Source: Planctomycetota bacterium (lineage in GTDB: Bacteria; Planctomycetota; Planctomycetia; Gemmatales; Gemmataceae). Taken from it: a stretch of DNA of 55,823 nucleotides. Positions 17,370-26,852 of this stretch are shown here, one piece after another; the stretch's first letter is position 1; each line of letters starts with the position of its first letter. The stretch is taken from positions 1 to 55,823 of the forward strand of contig JACPZP010000002.1 of assembly GCA_016195405.1 (NCBI GenBank). The letters run 5' to 3'. Both the position numbers and the translations under genes were made by a program. The notes under the pieces were generated by a model that worked only from the letters and a program-made list of their open reading frames with translations, made no database searches and had not been told where the DNA came from.

Positions 17370-18998
17370 ATGAGCACCCCTCTCCGCCAGAAACCCGCCT
17401 GGAAAGCGCTCGAAGCCCATTTCGCCAAGGTGCGCGACCTGCACATGCGGCAACTCTTCGCCGACGACCCTAAGCGCGGCCAACGCCTCACGGCTGAAGC
17501 GCTTGGAATTTACTTTGATTACTCCAAGAATCGCATCACGGATGAGACGCTAAAACTGCTGCTGCAACTGGCGGACGAGTGTGGCCTGCGGCAGCGCATC
17601 GATGCCATGTTCAAGGGCGACAAGATCAACATCACGGAGAAGCGCGCCGTTTTGCACGTCGCACTGCGGGCGCCGAAGAACCAGACCATCATGGTCGACG
17701 GCGAGAACGTGGTGCCGCTGGTCCATGCCGTGCTCGACAAGATGGCCGACTTTTGCAACCGCGTCAGCTCCGGCCAATGGAAGGGGCACACGGGCAAACG
17801 CATCCGCAACGTCATCAACATCGGCATCGGCGGCTCCGATTTGGGCCCCGTGATGGCCTACGAAGCCTTGCGCTATTACAGCGATCGCGGCATGACGTTT
17901 CGTTTCGTCTCCAATATCGACGGCACCGATGTCGTCGAAGCCGTTCGCGACCTCGACGCCACGGAGACGCTCTTCATCGTCTCGTCCAAGACTTTCACCA
18001 CGCTGGAGACGTTGACCAACGCCCACTCCGGCCGGGCCTGGGCGCTCAAGACGCTCGGCGATGAGAAGGCCATCGCCAAGCATTTTGTCGCCGTCTCGAC
18101 CAACGCCAAGGAGGTGGCGAAGTTCGGCATCGACACCGCCAACATGTTCGAGTTCTGGGATTGGGTCGGCGGTCGATATTCCTACGATTCGGCCATCGGC
18201 CTATCGCTCATGCTCGCGATTGGACCGGATAACTTCCGCTCGATGTTGGCCGGCTTTCATGCCATGGACGAGCACTTCCGCATCACCCCCTTCGAGAAGA
18301 ACCTACCGGTGCTACTGGGCCTTCTCGGCGTGTGGTACGATAATTTCTTCGGCGCCGAGACGGTTGCGATCCTGCCCTACGACCACTACCTGGGCCGGCT
18401 TAGCGCATATTTCCAGCAGCTCGACATGGAGAGCGACGGCAAGTCGGTCGATCTCGAAGGCCGGCGCGTCGATTACCAGACTGGGCCCATCGTTTGGGGC
18501 ACGCCGGGCACCAATGGCCAACACGCTTACTACCAACTCATCCATCAGGGCACCAAGCTGATTCCCTGCGACTTCATCGGCTTTTTGCACACCCTCAACC
18601 CGACCGGCTTCCATCACGATTTGTTGATGGCCAATTTCTTCGCCCAGACCGAGGCACTGGCATTCGGCAAGACGGCCGAAGAAGTGAAAGCCGACGGAGT
18701 GGCCGACTTCCAGATACCGCATCGCACCTTCGCCGGCAACCATCCGACCAATACGTTCCTGCTCGACCGCTTGACGCCGGAGTCGCTCGGCAAGCTGATC
18801 GCGCTTTATGAGCACAAGGTCTTCACGCAGGGGACGATCTGGAACATCAATTCGTTCGACCAATGGGGCGTGGAATTGGGCAAGGTGCTTGCGCAACGAA
18901 TCATTCCGGAACTGCAGTCGAAAGACGACGCGGGACTGAAGCATGATAGCTCGACTAACGAGCTGATTCGGCGCTTTCGCGGGGCGCGGAAGAAATGA
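17370..18998 (+). CDS. pgi: Glucose-6-phosphate isomerase
   Basis: This 542-residue enzyme interconverts glucose-6-phosphate and fructose-6-phosphate. Conserved stretches include [84 protein letters not shown] and [10 protein letters not shown]. These cover the sugar-phosphate binding SIS-type loops, the catalytic Glu in the GTNGQHA region and the C-terminal Lys motif. Length is that of the long bacterial/eukaryotic type. It is preceded by a palindrome and followed by about 430 bases without a gene. Confidence 0.97.
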   Translation: MSTPLRQKPAWKALEAHFAKVRDLHMRQLFADDPKRGQRLTAEALGIYFDYSKNRITDETLKLLLQLADECGLRQRIDAMFKGDKINITEKRAVLHVALRAPKNQTIMVDGENVVPLVHAVLDKMADFCNRVSSGQWKGHTGKRIRNVINIGIGGSDLGPVMAYEALRYYSDRGMTFRFVSNIDGTDVVEAVRDLDATETLFIVSSKTFTTLETLTNAHSGRAWALKTLGDEKAIAKHFVAVSTNAKEVAKFGIDTANMFEFWDWVGGRYSYDSAIGLSLMLAIGPDNFRSMLAGFHAMDEHFRITPFEKNLPVLLGLLGVWYDNFFGAETVAILPYDHYLGRLSAYFQQLDMESDGKSVDLEGRRVDYQTGPIVWGTPGTNGQHAYYQLIHQGTKLIPCDFIGFLHTLNPTGFHHDLLMANFFAQTEALAFGKTAEEVKADGVADFQIPHRTFAGNHPTNTFLLDRLTPESLGKLIALYEHKVFTQGTIWNINSFDQWGVELGKVLAQRIIPELQSKDDAGLKHDSSTNELIRRFRGARKK

Positions 18999-19434
18999 TC
19001 GCCTAAAAATTCGTTGTGTCGCCACCCCCCATACACCCCTGGCGAAGAATTCCAAGGAAAACGTTTGCACCTAACTTGCCAAGCGACAAAGACTTACTAA
19101 ATTTAGCGACCAGATTCGTCGGGGGGGCAATGGCCCGGAAAGGTCTGCTGGAACGCCAGTGAAAGCGTTTTTTAGATTGCATTGTGCGGCGGCGCGCGCA
19201 CCAGTTGGTGCCCCGTCATTGCACCAAACACTCCACAACCAGCGGCTGGTAGGTCCGGCGAGCCGAGCCGGACCCACGAACCCGCGACCAACTCAAACAG
19301 CGCAAGTGGGCCTAATTTCCGCCTCGGGTCGCCCGACGAAATTGCAGTGGCATTGCGTTTTCTTTGGGTTCATGGGTCCGGCTCGGCTCGCCGGACCTAC
19401 GGCACTCGCCGGACCTACGGGATAAGATAGCCAC
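18999..19434. other. Gene-free stretch before the ankyrin gene
   Basis: No coding pattern is convincing on either strand. The first 200 bases include runs of C and G (CCCCCC, GGGGGGG). The second half holds a long-loop perfect inverted repeat (19250-19399) and a further partial copy of its arm at about 19400-19425, right before the ATG at 19435. No clear promoter is seen. Confidence 0.7.
19250..19399. repeat. Perfect 27-bp inverted repeat with 96-base spacer
   Basis: Arms 19250-19276 and 19373-19399 are exact reverse complements containing GGTCCGGCGAGCCGAGCCGG. A third, partial arm (CTCGCCGGACCTACGG) follows at about 19405-19421. Long-spaced arms plus an extra half copy look like two neighbouring repeat insertions rather than one hairpin. 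Confidence 0.85.
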
Positions 19435-21348
19435 ATGGCTCAGGTCGCATTATTGTTCGGAATTCTCTTGCTGCCCATGCGGCCGGTGGGCGACGAGACC
19501 GCGGATCGTGCGCTCTTCGCTGCTATCCGCGATGGCAAACGACAGTTCGTCGAAAAGCTGCTTCAAAATGGCGCCGATGTTAATGCCAGTGACGACACCG
19601 GCGCGAGCGCGCTGATGTACGCTGCCCTCAACTCCGACGCAGCGATGATGGAGCTTCTTCTGAAAAAGGGCGCCAAAGTCGATGCGAAGAACAAGGTCGG
19701 AACCGTCGCGCTGCAATGGGCATTGCACGACTTCGAAAAGATGAAGCTGCTACTCGATCATGGAGCCACGATTCCGGAGGATGCTGTTTTCCTTGGCGCA
19801 GGCCTCGCGAATTCGCGCCAGACGCTGAAACTGCTGGCCGAAAAAGGGGCGAAGCTCAACGTCAGCAGAGGCGGCTTCACGCCGCTCATGGCGGCGATCA
19901 TCGGCGGTGATCGCGACACCATCGACTTCTTGCTCGAACAGGGCGCCGACGTCAAAGCCAAGACGAAGAGCGGCTACACGGCTCTCCATGCGGCGGCTTG
20001 GCTCACGCGCGATGACACTCTGGTCAAGCGCCTCCTCGAAATGGGCGCCGATCCGAAGACGCAGGCCAGTATCACCGAGCCTGCCGACGACGTGTTCACG
20101 CCGCTCATGGGTGCGGCCGTTCGCGGCAAACCGCAAGTCGTGATAAGACTTCTCAATGCAGACGTAAACGTCAATGCGCAAGGTGGCGCCTTCGGTCGAA
20201 CGGCGCTATTGATGGCCGCCACGACCGGCGACGTCGAGACGGTCAAGGCGCTTCTCGCTCACGGAACGGATGTTCATGCCAAGGACAATTTGGGCCAAAC
20301 CGCGCTCGATTGGGCGAAGCGGCGCGGCGGCACGGAAATCGCGAAACTTCTGGAGAAAGCTGCCGCCAAGGAAGTGCCTCGCGAGATCACGAAACTTGAG
20401 CCGCTTCACAAGACGATTGATGGCGACTCCATTCGAAGTGCCGTCAACAAGAGCCTTGCCCTGCTTCAGTCAAGCGGCGCCGCGTTCACCGCGCGCAAAG
20501 GGTGCGTGTCGTGTCATCATCAGTCGTTGCCGGCGATGGCGGTGGGATTGGCCCGTAAGCGCGGTTTTTCCGTTGACGAAAAGACTGCCCGGCAAGAACG
20601 CGACGCAGTCGTGAGCACGCTCAGCAAAAATCGCGAGCGGAACCTTCTTGGCGGCGGCGTCACGGACGATCTTGTTCCGGCATTCACGTTGGCCGCATTC
20701 GCCGCGGAAGAACAAAAACCGTCAGCGCTCACCGACGCTCTGGTTCATTTCCTGACATTGCGTCAAAAGCGCGACGGCTCGTGGCGCACACCGGTCTACC
20801 GCCCGCCGCACGATGCCAGCGATTTCACTTTCACGGCCCTTGCGGTGCGGGGCTTGCGGGACTACGCTACCAAAGGGCGAGCCAAGGAAATGGAAAAGCG
20901 GATCGCCTTGGCCCGATCCTGGCTGGAGAATGCAAAACCTGCGGAGACGGAGGACAAGGCGTTTCAACTGCTCGGATTGCGCTGGGCGAATGCCGACCCC
21001 AAACTCATTCAGAAGGTGAACGCGGCGCTGTTGGCCGAGCAGCGCAACGACGGCGGCTGGATGCAGCTCGAAACGTTGCCGAGCGACGCCTACGCCACTG
21101 GACAAGTGTTGTTCGCGCTTCATGAGGGCGGCGGACTGGCCATCGATGACAAGGCGTACAAGCGAGGCGTTTATTTTCTGCTCAAAACTCAGCTCGCCGA
21201 CGGCTCCTGGTTTGTGCAGACGCGCAGCTTTCCGTTTCAACCGCACGTTAATTCACGCTTTCCGCACGGGCGCTCGCAATTCATCTCCGCGGCGGCGACG
21301 GCGTGGGCGACGATGGCGCTGACGTTGGTGATGGATGCGAACAAATGA
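19435..21348 (+). CDS. Ankyrin-repeat / CxxCH / alpha-toroid fusion protein
   Basis: This 637-residue protein has three parts. Residues about 20-310 are eight or so ankyrin repeats (LLQNGADVNASDDTGASALMYAAL, GYTALHAAAWLTRDD and similar). A linker with C357-V-S-C360-H361-H (KGCVSCHHQS) is a c-type heme-binding motif. Residues about 370-635 resemble terpene-cyclase/prenyltransferase-type alpha-alpha toroid repeats (QKRDGSWRTPVYRPPHDASDF, EQRNDGGWMQLE, TQLADGSWFVQTRSF). The QxxDGSW motif is that of squalene-hopene cyclase-like repeats, but no cyclase DxDD acid motif is visible. The N-terminus is short and hydrophobic (VALLFGILLLP), consistent with export, which heme attachment would require. A periplasmic redox-sensing scaffold is one possibility; the role is unknown. 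Confidence 0.85.
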   Translation: MAQVALLFGILLLPMRPVGDETADRALFAAIRDGKRQFVEKLLQNGADVNASDDTGASALMYAALNSDAAMMELLLKKGAKVDAKNKVGTVALQWALHDFEKMKLLLDHGATIPEDAVFLGAGLANSRQTLKLLAEKGAKLNVSRGGFTPLMAAIIGGDRDTIDFLLEQGADVKAKTKSGYTALHAAAWLTRDDTLVKRLLEMGADPKTQASITEPADDVFTPLMGAAVRGKPQVVIRLLNADVNVNAQGGAFGRTALLMAATTGDVETVKALLAHGTDVHAKDNLGQTALDWAKRRGGTEIAKLLEKAAAKEVPREITKLEPLHKTIDGDSIRSAVNKSLALLQSSGAAFTARKGCVSCHHQSLPAMAVGLARKRGFSVDEKTARQERDAVVSTLSKNRERNLLGGGVTDDLVPAFTLAAFAAEEQKPSALTDALVHFLTLRQKRDGSWRTPVYRPPHDASDFTFTALAVRGLRDYATKGRAKEMEKRIALARSWLENAKPAETEDKAFQLLGLRWANADPKLIQKVNAALLAEQRNDGGWMQLETLPSDAYATGQVLFALHEGGGLAIDDKAYKRGVYFLLKTQLADGSWFVQTRSFPFQPHVNSRFPHGRSQFISAAATAWATMALTLVMDANK

Positions 21349-21405
21349 GCTGGTGGCGCAACTTGACTCCGCTGTTCCGACCGGTAGAACGCAGGACGAC
21401 GCTTT

Positions 21406-21945
21406 TCATTCGGCCTTCTCCAGCAGGTCAGGGTTCACACCCCACACGTTGGAGTCAGACGACCCTGGGAATGTGAATCGATTTTCTGCCAGCAAATGTC
21501 GGTCGACGTATATGAACTTAGTGCGTTCAAACGATGCCGCATGCGCCCGATCACCGAGCAACGCGATAATCCAAAGGCGGCTCCCGATCCCGTTGTCGAA
21601 CATCAGTCGTTCAAATTTCAGGCGAGTGCCTACGGGAAGCACTTCGAACGTCTGCATACTGGACGGGCGCAAGTATTTGGGATGCGTCGGATCGAAGTGT
21701 TGCGGAGCGAGCAGGGTTTTTTGGTGCCTGCCGGTATACGCCTCTAAATCTGCCAGCGCCACCTCGACTTTAGTTTTCCAAACCGTGCCGGCGAACGACG
21801 AAAAGTTGTATTCTGGCGATTCGGTGACATTCGTGTCTGGGCGCTCCTTAAAAAGCTCTTTTAACACGGTGACTTTGGAGTTCTGGCCCCGGCCGCAGCC
21901 AGTTAACAAGATGGATATCATTATCCCAAGAATAACGCATTTCAT
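21406..21945 (-). CDS. Hypothetical lipoprotein
   Basis: This 179-residue protein starts with a lipoprotein signal and a lipobox LLTGC (Cys17). The mature part is mixed alpha/beta with no motif I recognise (EALADLEAYTGRHQKT-like helix, LPVGTRLKFERLMFDNG, ending VNPDLLEKAE). Lipid anchoring in the envelope is predicted from the lipobox. Its ATG overlaps, as ATGA, the stop codon of a 23-codon open stretch upstream whose C-terminus (VNADMLERAE) nearly repeats its own. This indicates a duplicated or partly deleted paralogue in tandem. Confidence 0.7.
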   Translation of the reverse strand: MKCVILGIMISILLTGCGRGQNSKVTVLKELFKERPDTNVTESPEYNFSSFAGTVWKTKVEVALADLEAYTGRHQKTLLAPQHFDPTHPKYLRPSSMQTFEVLPVGTRLKFERLMFDNGIGSRLWIIALLGDRAHAASFERTKFIYVDRHLLAENRFTFPGSSDSNVWGVNPDLLEKAE

Positions 21946-22013
21946 TCGGCTCTCTCCAGCATGTCAGCGTTTACGTCCCGTTTTTTCCGCGGCTGTAATT
22001 TATTCGGTATCTC
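21942..22013 (-). pseudogene. C-terminal tail remnant of a paralogue of the adjacent lipoprotein
   Basis: On the minus strand 23 codons end in VNADMLERAE before a stop. The following gene ends VNPDLLEKAE, and the two DNA segments (21942-21978 and 21404-21440) align closely. Upstream of these codons the frame is closed by a stop at 22014-22016 and there is no start codon except an ATG near the end, so only the tail of a former gene copy remains. Its TGA overlaps the ATG of the intact lipoprotein. Confidence 0.6.
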
Positions 22014-22069
22014 TCACGAATGTCAACAAGTTGAAAACTTGCTGCCACCATGGGCAACTCGACGGCTTG

Positions 22070-23065
22070 TCACGGCCCCCACGCCAGCGCCCGAATCTCG
22101 CCGAACTCGCGCGGCAGCATCTCCCACGTCAGGCCGGCATCGCGTGATTGAAAGACCAAACCGTTGACGCTGGACGATAGCACGAATTCCGAGTCTGAGG
22201 GGTGCATGGCGAAGTTCCAGATGGTGCCGTTGCCGCGGCGCGGCATCTTGGTTTCGCGCCAGGTGACGCCGCCGTCTTCGGAACGGGCGATGATGCCGAC
22301 GGTGCCCGGCGGGCCGTCGCCGTTGCCCAGGAATACGATCCCCTCACCCCCAACCCCTCTCCCCCGAAGGGCGAGGGGAGCCAGAGTCGCTAAAGATCGG
22401 CAATACGACCAAGGAAGTTGCTTGCCGATCTCTAAGGGCTGCCAGGTGACGCCGCCGTCGGTCGAGCGGTTAGAATCGTTATTGGTCGCGGCGAGCATTA
22501 CCTTCTGTCCCTGGTGTGTGACGGCAAAGGCGATATCGTGAATGTCGCGCGAACTCAAACCGCTGCCGAATGGTTCCCACGATCTTCCAGCGTCCGTGCT
22601 ACGAAACAGGCCGTCGATCTCGACGCCGGCCCAGAGCGTGCCTTCCGACCACGGATCGGCTTTGAGCGTGGTTACGCGCGTGCGCATGATGCGCGGGCAG
22701 TCCTCGCGAATACTCGCTTTGCCCTCCGTCCATGTTGCGCCGCCGTCTTCGGAACGAAAGATGGCCGAAGGGCATGTACTGACCATGATCAGCTTAGGAT
22801 TCTGTGGCGCGATAAGAATCGACCAGATTTGGCGGCCGTTAAGGGGCGAATCGACGCGCTGCCATGAGTCTGCCCCGTTGTCGCTACGGAAGAGACCCTG
22901 TTCGCTGCCCAGAAAAAGCGTACGCGGATGCTCGGGATGGATGGCCAGGGCGCGAACGTGACATTCGACGAACATGCCGTCCATGGCCCGCGCGAAGGTA
23001 TGCCCTCCATTGAGGCTGCGGAAGACGCCTTCGCCGATGGTCCCGATGTAGATGCGTGGTGTCAT
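22070..23065 (-). CDS. BNR/sialidase-type beta-propeller protein
   Basis: This 331-residue protein is made of propeller repeats with Asp-box motifs: S-x-D-x-G-x-x-W occurs repeatedly (RSDNGADSWQRV, RSEDGGATWTEG, RSTDAGRSWEPF, RSTDGGVTWQPL, RSEDGGVTWRET, QSRDAGLTWEML). This is the exo-sialidase/photosystem-stability (YCF48-like) propeller plan. No glycosidase catalytic set (Arg triad) is evident, so binding is more likely than hydrolysis. No signal peptide is present. The ATG overlaps the stop of the FHA-kinase gene by four bases, so the two proteins are translationally coupled. An in-frame repeat insertion encodes LALRGRGVGGEG between two blades (22341-22381). Confidence 0.82.
   Translation of the reverse strand: MTPRIYIGTIGEGVFRSLNGGHTFARAMDGMFVECHVRALAIHPEHPRTLFLGSEQGLFRSDNGADSWQRVDSPLNGRQIWSILIAPQNPKLIMVSTCPSAIFRSEDGGATWTEGKASIREDCPRIMRTRVTTLKADPWSEGTLWAGVEIDGLFRSTDAGRSWEPFGSGLSSRDIHDIAFAVTHQGQKVMLAATNNDSNRSTDGGVTWQPLEIGKQLPWSYCRSLATLAPLALRGRGVGGEGIVFLGNGDGPPGTVGIIARSEDGGVTWRETKMPRRGNGTIWNFAMHPSDSEFVLSSSVNGLVFQSRDAGLTWEMLPREFGEIRALAWGP
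22341..22381. repeat. CCCCTCTCCC / GGGCGAGGGG repeat inside the propeller gene
   Basis: The segment holds a short inverted core (CCCCTC around CCGAAGGGCGAGGGG) preceded by CTCACCCCCAACCCC. This is the sequence of a dispersed repeat I know from planctomycete intergenic DNA. Here it lies inside the coding frame and is translated APLALRGRGVGGEG, a low-complexity insert between propeller blades. Confidence 0.7.
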
Positions 23066-24243
23066 TTCTGAAACTCCATAAGGGCGTTGCGAAAGCTCGC
23101 CACATCCGGGTATCGATTTGTGGGGTTTCGTGACAGCGCCTTGTGCAGGACGGTGGCGACGCTGTCGGGAATATCCGGCCGGCGTTCATGGATCCGCACT
23201 GCCGTCTGGCGCAAGATCACGCTAAAGCGGCGGTGCGTCTCGCTGGGGAAGTCGAAGACATGGGCGCCGGTAAGGAGCGTGTAAAGCGTGGCCGCCGCGG
23301 AATACTGGTCGGCGGCCGGGGAATCATCGTGGTAGTTCGTAATCCGCTCCGGCGCCAGGAATGCCACGGAGCCGCCAAGATCGCTGGTCATGGTCACGCC
23401 GGCGAGCGGCGAAGCCTCGTAAACTCGAGCGAGGCCGAAGTCCGTCAGCTTAAGCTGCTCTGTTCCATCCGTCTCGGCGATCAGGAAATTGCTCGGTTTG
23501 ATGTCGCGGTGGACGAAGCCTTTGCGATGAGCGCAATCGAGGGCGTCCAGCATTTGTCCGGCGAGTTTGAGCACTCGGGAAATCTCAAAAGGCCCGCCTT
23601 TCTTTAGCAACGCTGCCGCATCGGTCCCAGGAACATAGTCCGACACGAAAAACAGAAAGTCGTCCGATTCGCCGACTTCGTGCAGACGCACGATATTGGG
23701 ATGCGTCAGCGCCGTCAGCGTCCGCGCCTGGCGCAGAAAGCTATCGATCTGCTGAGGCGTGGGCGTGACGGCCGGGGCGACGATCTTGAGGGCAATCGGC
23801 TTGTCGTCGTTCTTGCGAGTCGCCAAATAGACGATGCCCATGCCGCCGCGGCCTAATTCACGCTGGATGCGAAATCCTGACGGCTCGTTGGCGCCGGTGA
23901 TTGCGGCAGTCGTCGAGGGTTGTGCGACGGCGTCGTCGTATTCGGAATGGAACACGAGCTTGAGGGTCGTGTGTCCCGCGCGAATCTCATCGCCGTCTTT
24001 GAGGTCGGCCGTCAGCACTTTGGCGCCGTTGACAAACGTGCCGTTATGGCTGCCCATATCGATGAGCCGGCATTGCGGCGGATTGACCTCGACCATGAAA
24101 TGAATGCGCGAGAAGAACTTATCCTTCGTCGGCAGGCGGAAGTGAGCGTGCTTCGATCGGCCCACGAGAAAAGTGTCGTGGCGTGCGAACGAATACTCTT
24201 GTCCTTGGTGCGGGCCTTCGATGACGGTGAGCGTGATCCGCAT
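23062..24243 (-). CDS. FHA-domain Ser/Thr protein kinase
   Basis: This 393-residue protein has an N-terminal FHA domain (residues about 5-100; core FLVGRSKHAHFRLP, FFSRIHFMVEV, MGSHNGTFVNG) and a C-terminal Hanks-type kinase. Kinase landmarks are the Gly loop LGRGGMGIVYLA, ATP lysine in IALKIV, catalytic HRDIKPSNF, DFGLARV, and APERI with a short activation segment. FHA domains bind phosphothreonine, so the kinase may dock on its own or a partner's phosphorylated residue. There is no membrane segment. The ATG at 24243 is preferred over upstream openings because it begins just before the FHA fold. It lies 32 bases after the phosphoesterase gene and overlaps the propeller gene by ATGA. Confidence 0.93.
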   Translation of the reverse strand: MRITLTVIEGPHQGQEYSFARHDTFLVGRSKHAHFRLPTKDKFFSRIHFMVEVNPPQCRLIDMGSHNGTFVNGAKVLTADLKDGDEIRAGHTTLKLVFHSEYDDAVAQPSTTAAITGANEPSGFRIQRELGRGGMGIVYLATRKNDDKPIALKIVAPAVTPTPQQIDSFLRQARTLTALTHPNIVRLHEVGESDDFLFFVSDYVPGTDAAALLKKGGPFEISRVLKLAGQMLDALDCAHRKGFVHRDIKPSNFLIAETDGTEQLKLTDFGLARVYEASPLAGVTMTSDLGGSVAFLAPERITNYHDDSPAADQYSAAATLYTLLTGAHVFDFPSETHRRFSVILRQTAVRIHERRPDIPDSVATVLHKALSRNPTNRYPDVASFRNALMEFQK

Positions 24244-24275
24244 GATTGAAGTATGAAGGTGAGTGTCGAGGCGTG

Positions 24276-25178
24276 TCAAGAAAGAACGGGCGCTTTGCCG
24301 CGAAGTATTAGGTCGAATGTTTCCGCGTCCTCAAAGCGGTCCGTGGCGTGGTCATAGCGTCGCCTGACACCATGTAGCTTCCAGTCTTCGATGGTATATT
24401 CGCCGTACGACCACAAGTTTGTCTGCGTGCCGCTGCCGATGCAAATAATCGGAAAGGGAGCGCAGGGCGACTGTTGAAAGCGATAAGCGTTATGACGATG
24501 GCCGTGCAGCCACAGCGACACGCCTCCGTTGGCGGCAACGTCGACCAATTCGTGCATGTCGCGCAGACCGTGCGAGCGGCGTTCGGGCTTGCTGCTAGCA
24601 AGGCAGACGGGATAGTGCGTGACGAGGATGCGCGGCCCGGCGTCGAGCTGCTCGAATAGTTTGGCCAGGCGCTTGCGTTGCTCGGGTCCGGCCGCTCCAC
24701 CCGCATCCCAAGCCCAGCGGTTGCCGGTCGATGTATTGACCGCCACCATCCAGACGTGGCCGATCTTCTTGGCGAACGGATAGATCTCATCGTCCACGCG
24801 CAGGCCCTGCTGCCAAGGCGCGAAGACGCGCTCGAAATTTCCCGAAGCCGCCGCAGGCCGCGTGCAGTAATCGTGATTGCCGGGCACTGCCAAACCGGGG
24901 AGTTGGCCGACACCGAGCATGTCCGCGGCTTTGGTGAACTCGGATGGGAAGCCGAGGGCCGTGGCATCGCCGGAGAAAACGACGTGATCGATACTCCGGT
25001 CGCTGATCTCGGCGCGCCAACGCGCGAGCACTTGGTCGGCGTAACGAAAGCGATGTCGCCGGCCCAGCCAGCGGAAGTTAAACCAGGCGGCCAGACGCTT
25101 ATTGAACCAGTCGGCGCGTGTCCAGTCGAGGTTCGGCGTCGAAAGGTGAATGTCGCTGAGGTGAGCGAGGCGGATCAT
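24276..25178 (-). CDS. Calcineurin-like metallophosphoesterase
   Basis: This 300-residue protein has the binuclear metal motifs in order: D-x-H (LSDIHLS), GD (FSGDATALG), GNHD (VPGNHDYCT), H (VTHYPVC) and GHxH (LHGHRHNAY). The GD block reads GDAT where G-D-x-x is typical. GAGGA precedes the ATG by about seven bases. It is the first gene of a minus-strand operon with the FHA-kinase and propeller protein. A protein- or nucleotide-phosphatase role opposing the kinase is an inference from context; the substrate of this broad family cannot be read from sequence. Confidence 0.9.
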   Translation of the reverse strand: MIRLAHLSDIHLSTPNLDWTRADWFNKRLAAWFNFRWLGRRHRFRYADQVLARWRAEISDRSIDHVVFSGDATALGFPSEFTKAADMLGVGQLPGLAVPGNHDYCTRPAAASGNFERVFAPWQQGLRVDDEIYPFAKKIGHVWMVAVNTSTGNRWAWDAGGAAGPEQRKRLAKLFEQLDAGPRILVTHYPVCLASSKPERRSHGLRDMHELVDVAANGGVSLWLHGHRHNAYRFQQSPCAPFPIICIGSGTQTNLWSYGEYTIEDWKLHGVRRRYDHATDRFEDAETFDLILRGKAPVLS

Positions 25179-25275
25179 TCACAATTCCTCGTGGCTACAT
25201 GGCGATAATCGGCCTTTCTGCCGTCCTGCTGTTTTTGATTTAATGAATTGCTAGTTTATCGTCCGTTAGGGCATG

Positions 25276-25304
25276 TTGCGGCCTGGCCTTCCCCTTCCTA
25301 TAAT
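25276..25304 (+). promoter_or_regulatory. Possible sigma-70-type promoter of ffh
   Basis: TTGCGG at 25276-25281 and a perfect TATAAT at 25299-25304 are separated by 17 bases, about 64 bases before the ffh ATG. Spacing and -10 fit a housekeeping promoter, while the -35 matches only in its TTG. Confidence 0.45.
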
Positions 25305-25367
25305 TCACCGTTTACGTTCTGGAGAAGATCGTAAACTCCAGCGGCGGCGTGTTTTCCGGATTTTTCA

Positions 25368-26852
25368 ATGTTTGAAGGCATTCAGCGCGGCTTGTCCGAT
25401 GCGCTCAAGCGGTTGAGCGGCCGGGGTCGATTGACCGAGGCCAACATCCGTGAGGGCTTGCAACAAGTCCGTACCGTGCTTCTGGACGCCGACGTCAACT
25501 TCACCGTCGCCAACGATCTGATCGGGCGCGTCACCGAAAAATCGCTCGGTCAAGACGTCCTCCGCACCATCAATCCCAGCGAGCAGATCGTCCAGATCAT
25601 CTACACCGAGCTGGTCCAGCTCATGGGTCCGGTCGATCACCGCTTCCACTTCGCCAAGGATCGGCCCACGGTGCTAATGCTTTGCGGACTTCAGGGCAGC
25701 GGCAAGACGACAACCGCCGGCAAGCTCGCATTGCTCTTGCGTGAGAAACTCGGGCGCAAGCCGATGCTGGTGGCGGCCGACTTGCAGCGACCCGCCGCCA
25801 TCGAACAACTCAAAGTCTTGGGAGAGCAGATCGGCGTTCCCGTTTACACCGAGGGACCGGCCGCGTCCGACGGCAAAGGGCCGAACCCGGTTGATGTTTG
25901 TCGTAATGCCCTGGCTCATGCCAAAAAGACGCTGCTTGACACGGTCATCCTCGACACTGCCGGCCGGCTGCACATCGCCGAGATGCCGATGGAGGAGTTG
26001 AAGCAGATCGATCGGCTTGTCAAACCGGATGACGTCTTTCTGGTCTGCGACGCCATGACCGGTCAGGATGCCGTCAATAGCTCGAAGGCATTCAACGACG
26101 CCCTCGATCTCAACGGCGTGATCCTCACTAAGCTCGACGGCGACGCGCGCGGCGGGGCGGCCCTTTCGATCAAAGAAGTCACCAAGGTTCCGATCAAGTT
26201 CGTCGGCGTCGGCGAGAAGCTGCAAGCCCTGGATGAGTTCGTTCCCGAGCGCATGGCCCAACGGATCATTGGCCACGGCGACATCATGGGGGTGATCGAG
26301 AAGGTCCAGCGCGTCCAGGCGGAGCTGACCCAGGAGGAGATCGAAAAACAGCAGAAGAAGCTGGAAAAGGGCGACTTCAGCCTCGACGATTTCCGCAAGC
26401 AGTTTGAGATGATGGCCAAGATGGGCGGCATGCGCGACCTGATGAGCCAAATGCCGGGAATGGGCGACATGATCCCCGAAGGCGAGGATCCCGAGCAGGC
26501 AATCAAACGCATCCAGGGCATGATCGATTCGATGACCAAGGAGGAGCGCCGCAATCCGGACGTGATCGATCTGAGTCGGCGGCGGCGAATCTCTGCCGGC
26601 AGCGGCAGCGAGCCGCACGAGGTCAAGCAGTTCCTCAACCAGTTTGACCAGGTGCGCGTGCTGATGCGGCAAATGGCCCAGATGTCGCTCTGGCAGCGGC
26701 TCAAGATGATGACAGGCATGGGCAAGGCGGGCATGTTCCAACCCGGCGCCATGATGCCCAAGACCAAGATCGGCACCGGCCATCGCAAAACCGCCAAGGA
26801 GCGGGCGGACGAACGGAAGAAGAAAAGGAAGCAGGATAAAAAGCGGAGGTAG
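25368..26852 (+). CDS. ffh: Signal recognition particle protein Ffh
   Basis: This 494-residue SRP54-type GTPase targets nascent membrane proteins to the Sec machinery with 4.5S RNA and FtsY. The NG domain has G1 [17 protein letters not shown]2 region with [13 protein letters not shown]3 [11 protein letters not shown]4 [14 protein letters not shown], and the closing [12 protein letters not shown]. The Met-rich M domain spans residues about 300-440 ([23 protein letters not shown]). An unusually long basic tail follows ([26 protein letters not shown]). A promoter-like sequence lies 64 bases upstream. The SRP RNA itself was not seen in this window. Confidence 0.97.
   Translation: MFEGIQRGLSDALKRLSGRGRLTEANIREGLQQVRTVLLDADVNFTVANDLIGRVTEKSLGQDVLRTINPSEQIVQIIYTELVQLMGPVDHRFHFAKDRPTVLMLCGLQGSGKTTTAGKLALLLREKLGRKPMLVAADLQRPAAIEQLKVLGEQIGVPVYTEGPAASDGKGPNPVDVCRNALAHAKKTLLDTVILDTAGRLHIAEMPMEELKQIDRLVKPDDVFLVCDAMTGQDAVNSSKAFNDALDLNGVILTKLDGDARGGAALSIKEVTKVPIKFVGVGEKLQALDEFVPERMAQRIIGHGDIMGVIEKVQRVQAELTQEEIEKQQKKLEKGDFSLDDFRKQFEMMAKMGGMRDLMSQMPGMGDMIPEGEDPEQAIKRIQGMIDSMTKEERRNPDVIDLSRRRRISAGSGSEPHEVKQFLNQFDQVRVLMRQMAQMSLWQRLKMMTGMGKAGMFQPGAMMPKTKIGTGHRKTAKERADERKKKRKQDKKRR

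Noticed and set aside
25674..26783. Long minus-strand frame opposite ffh
   Set aside because: It is the complement of a strongly conserved SRP54 gene and shows His/Leu-rich low-information sequence.
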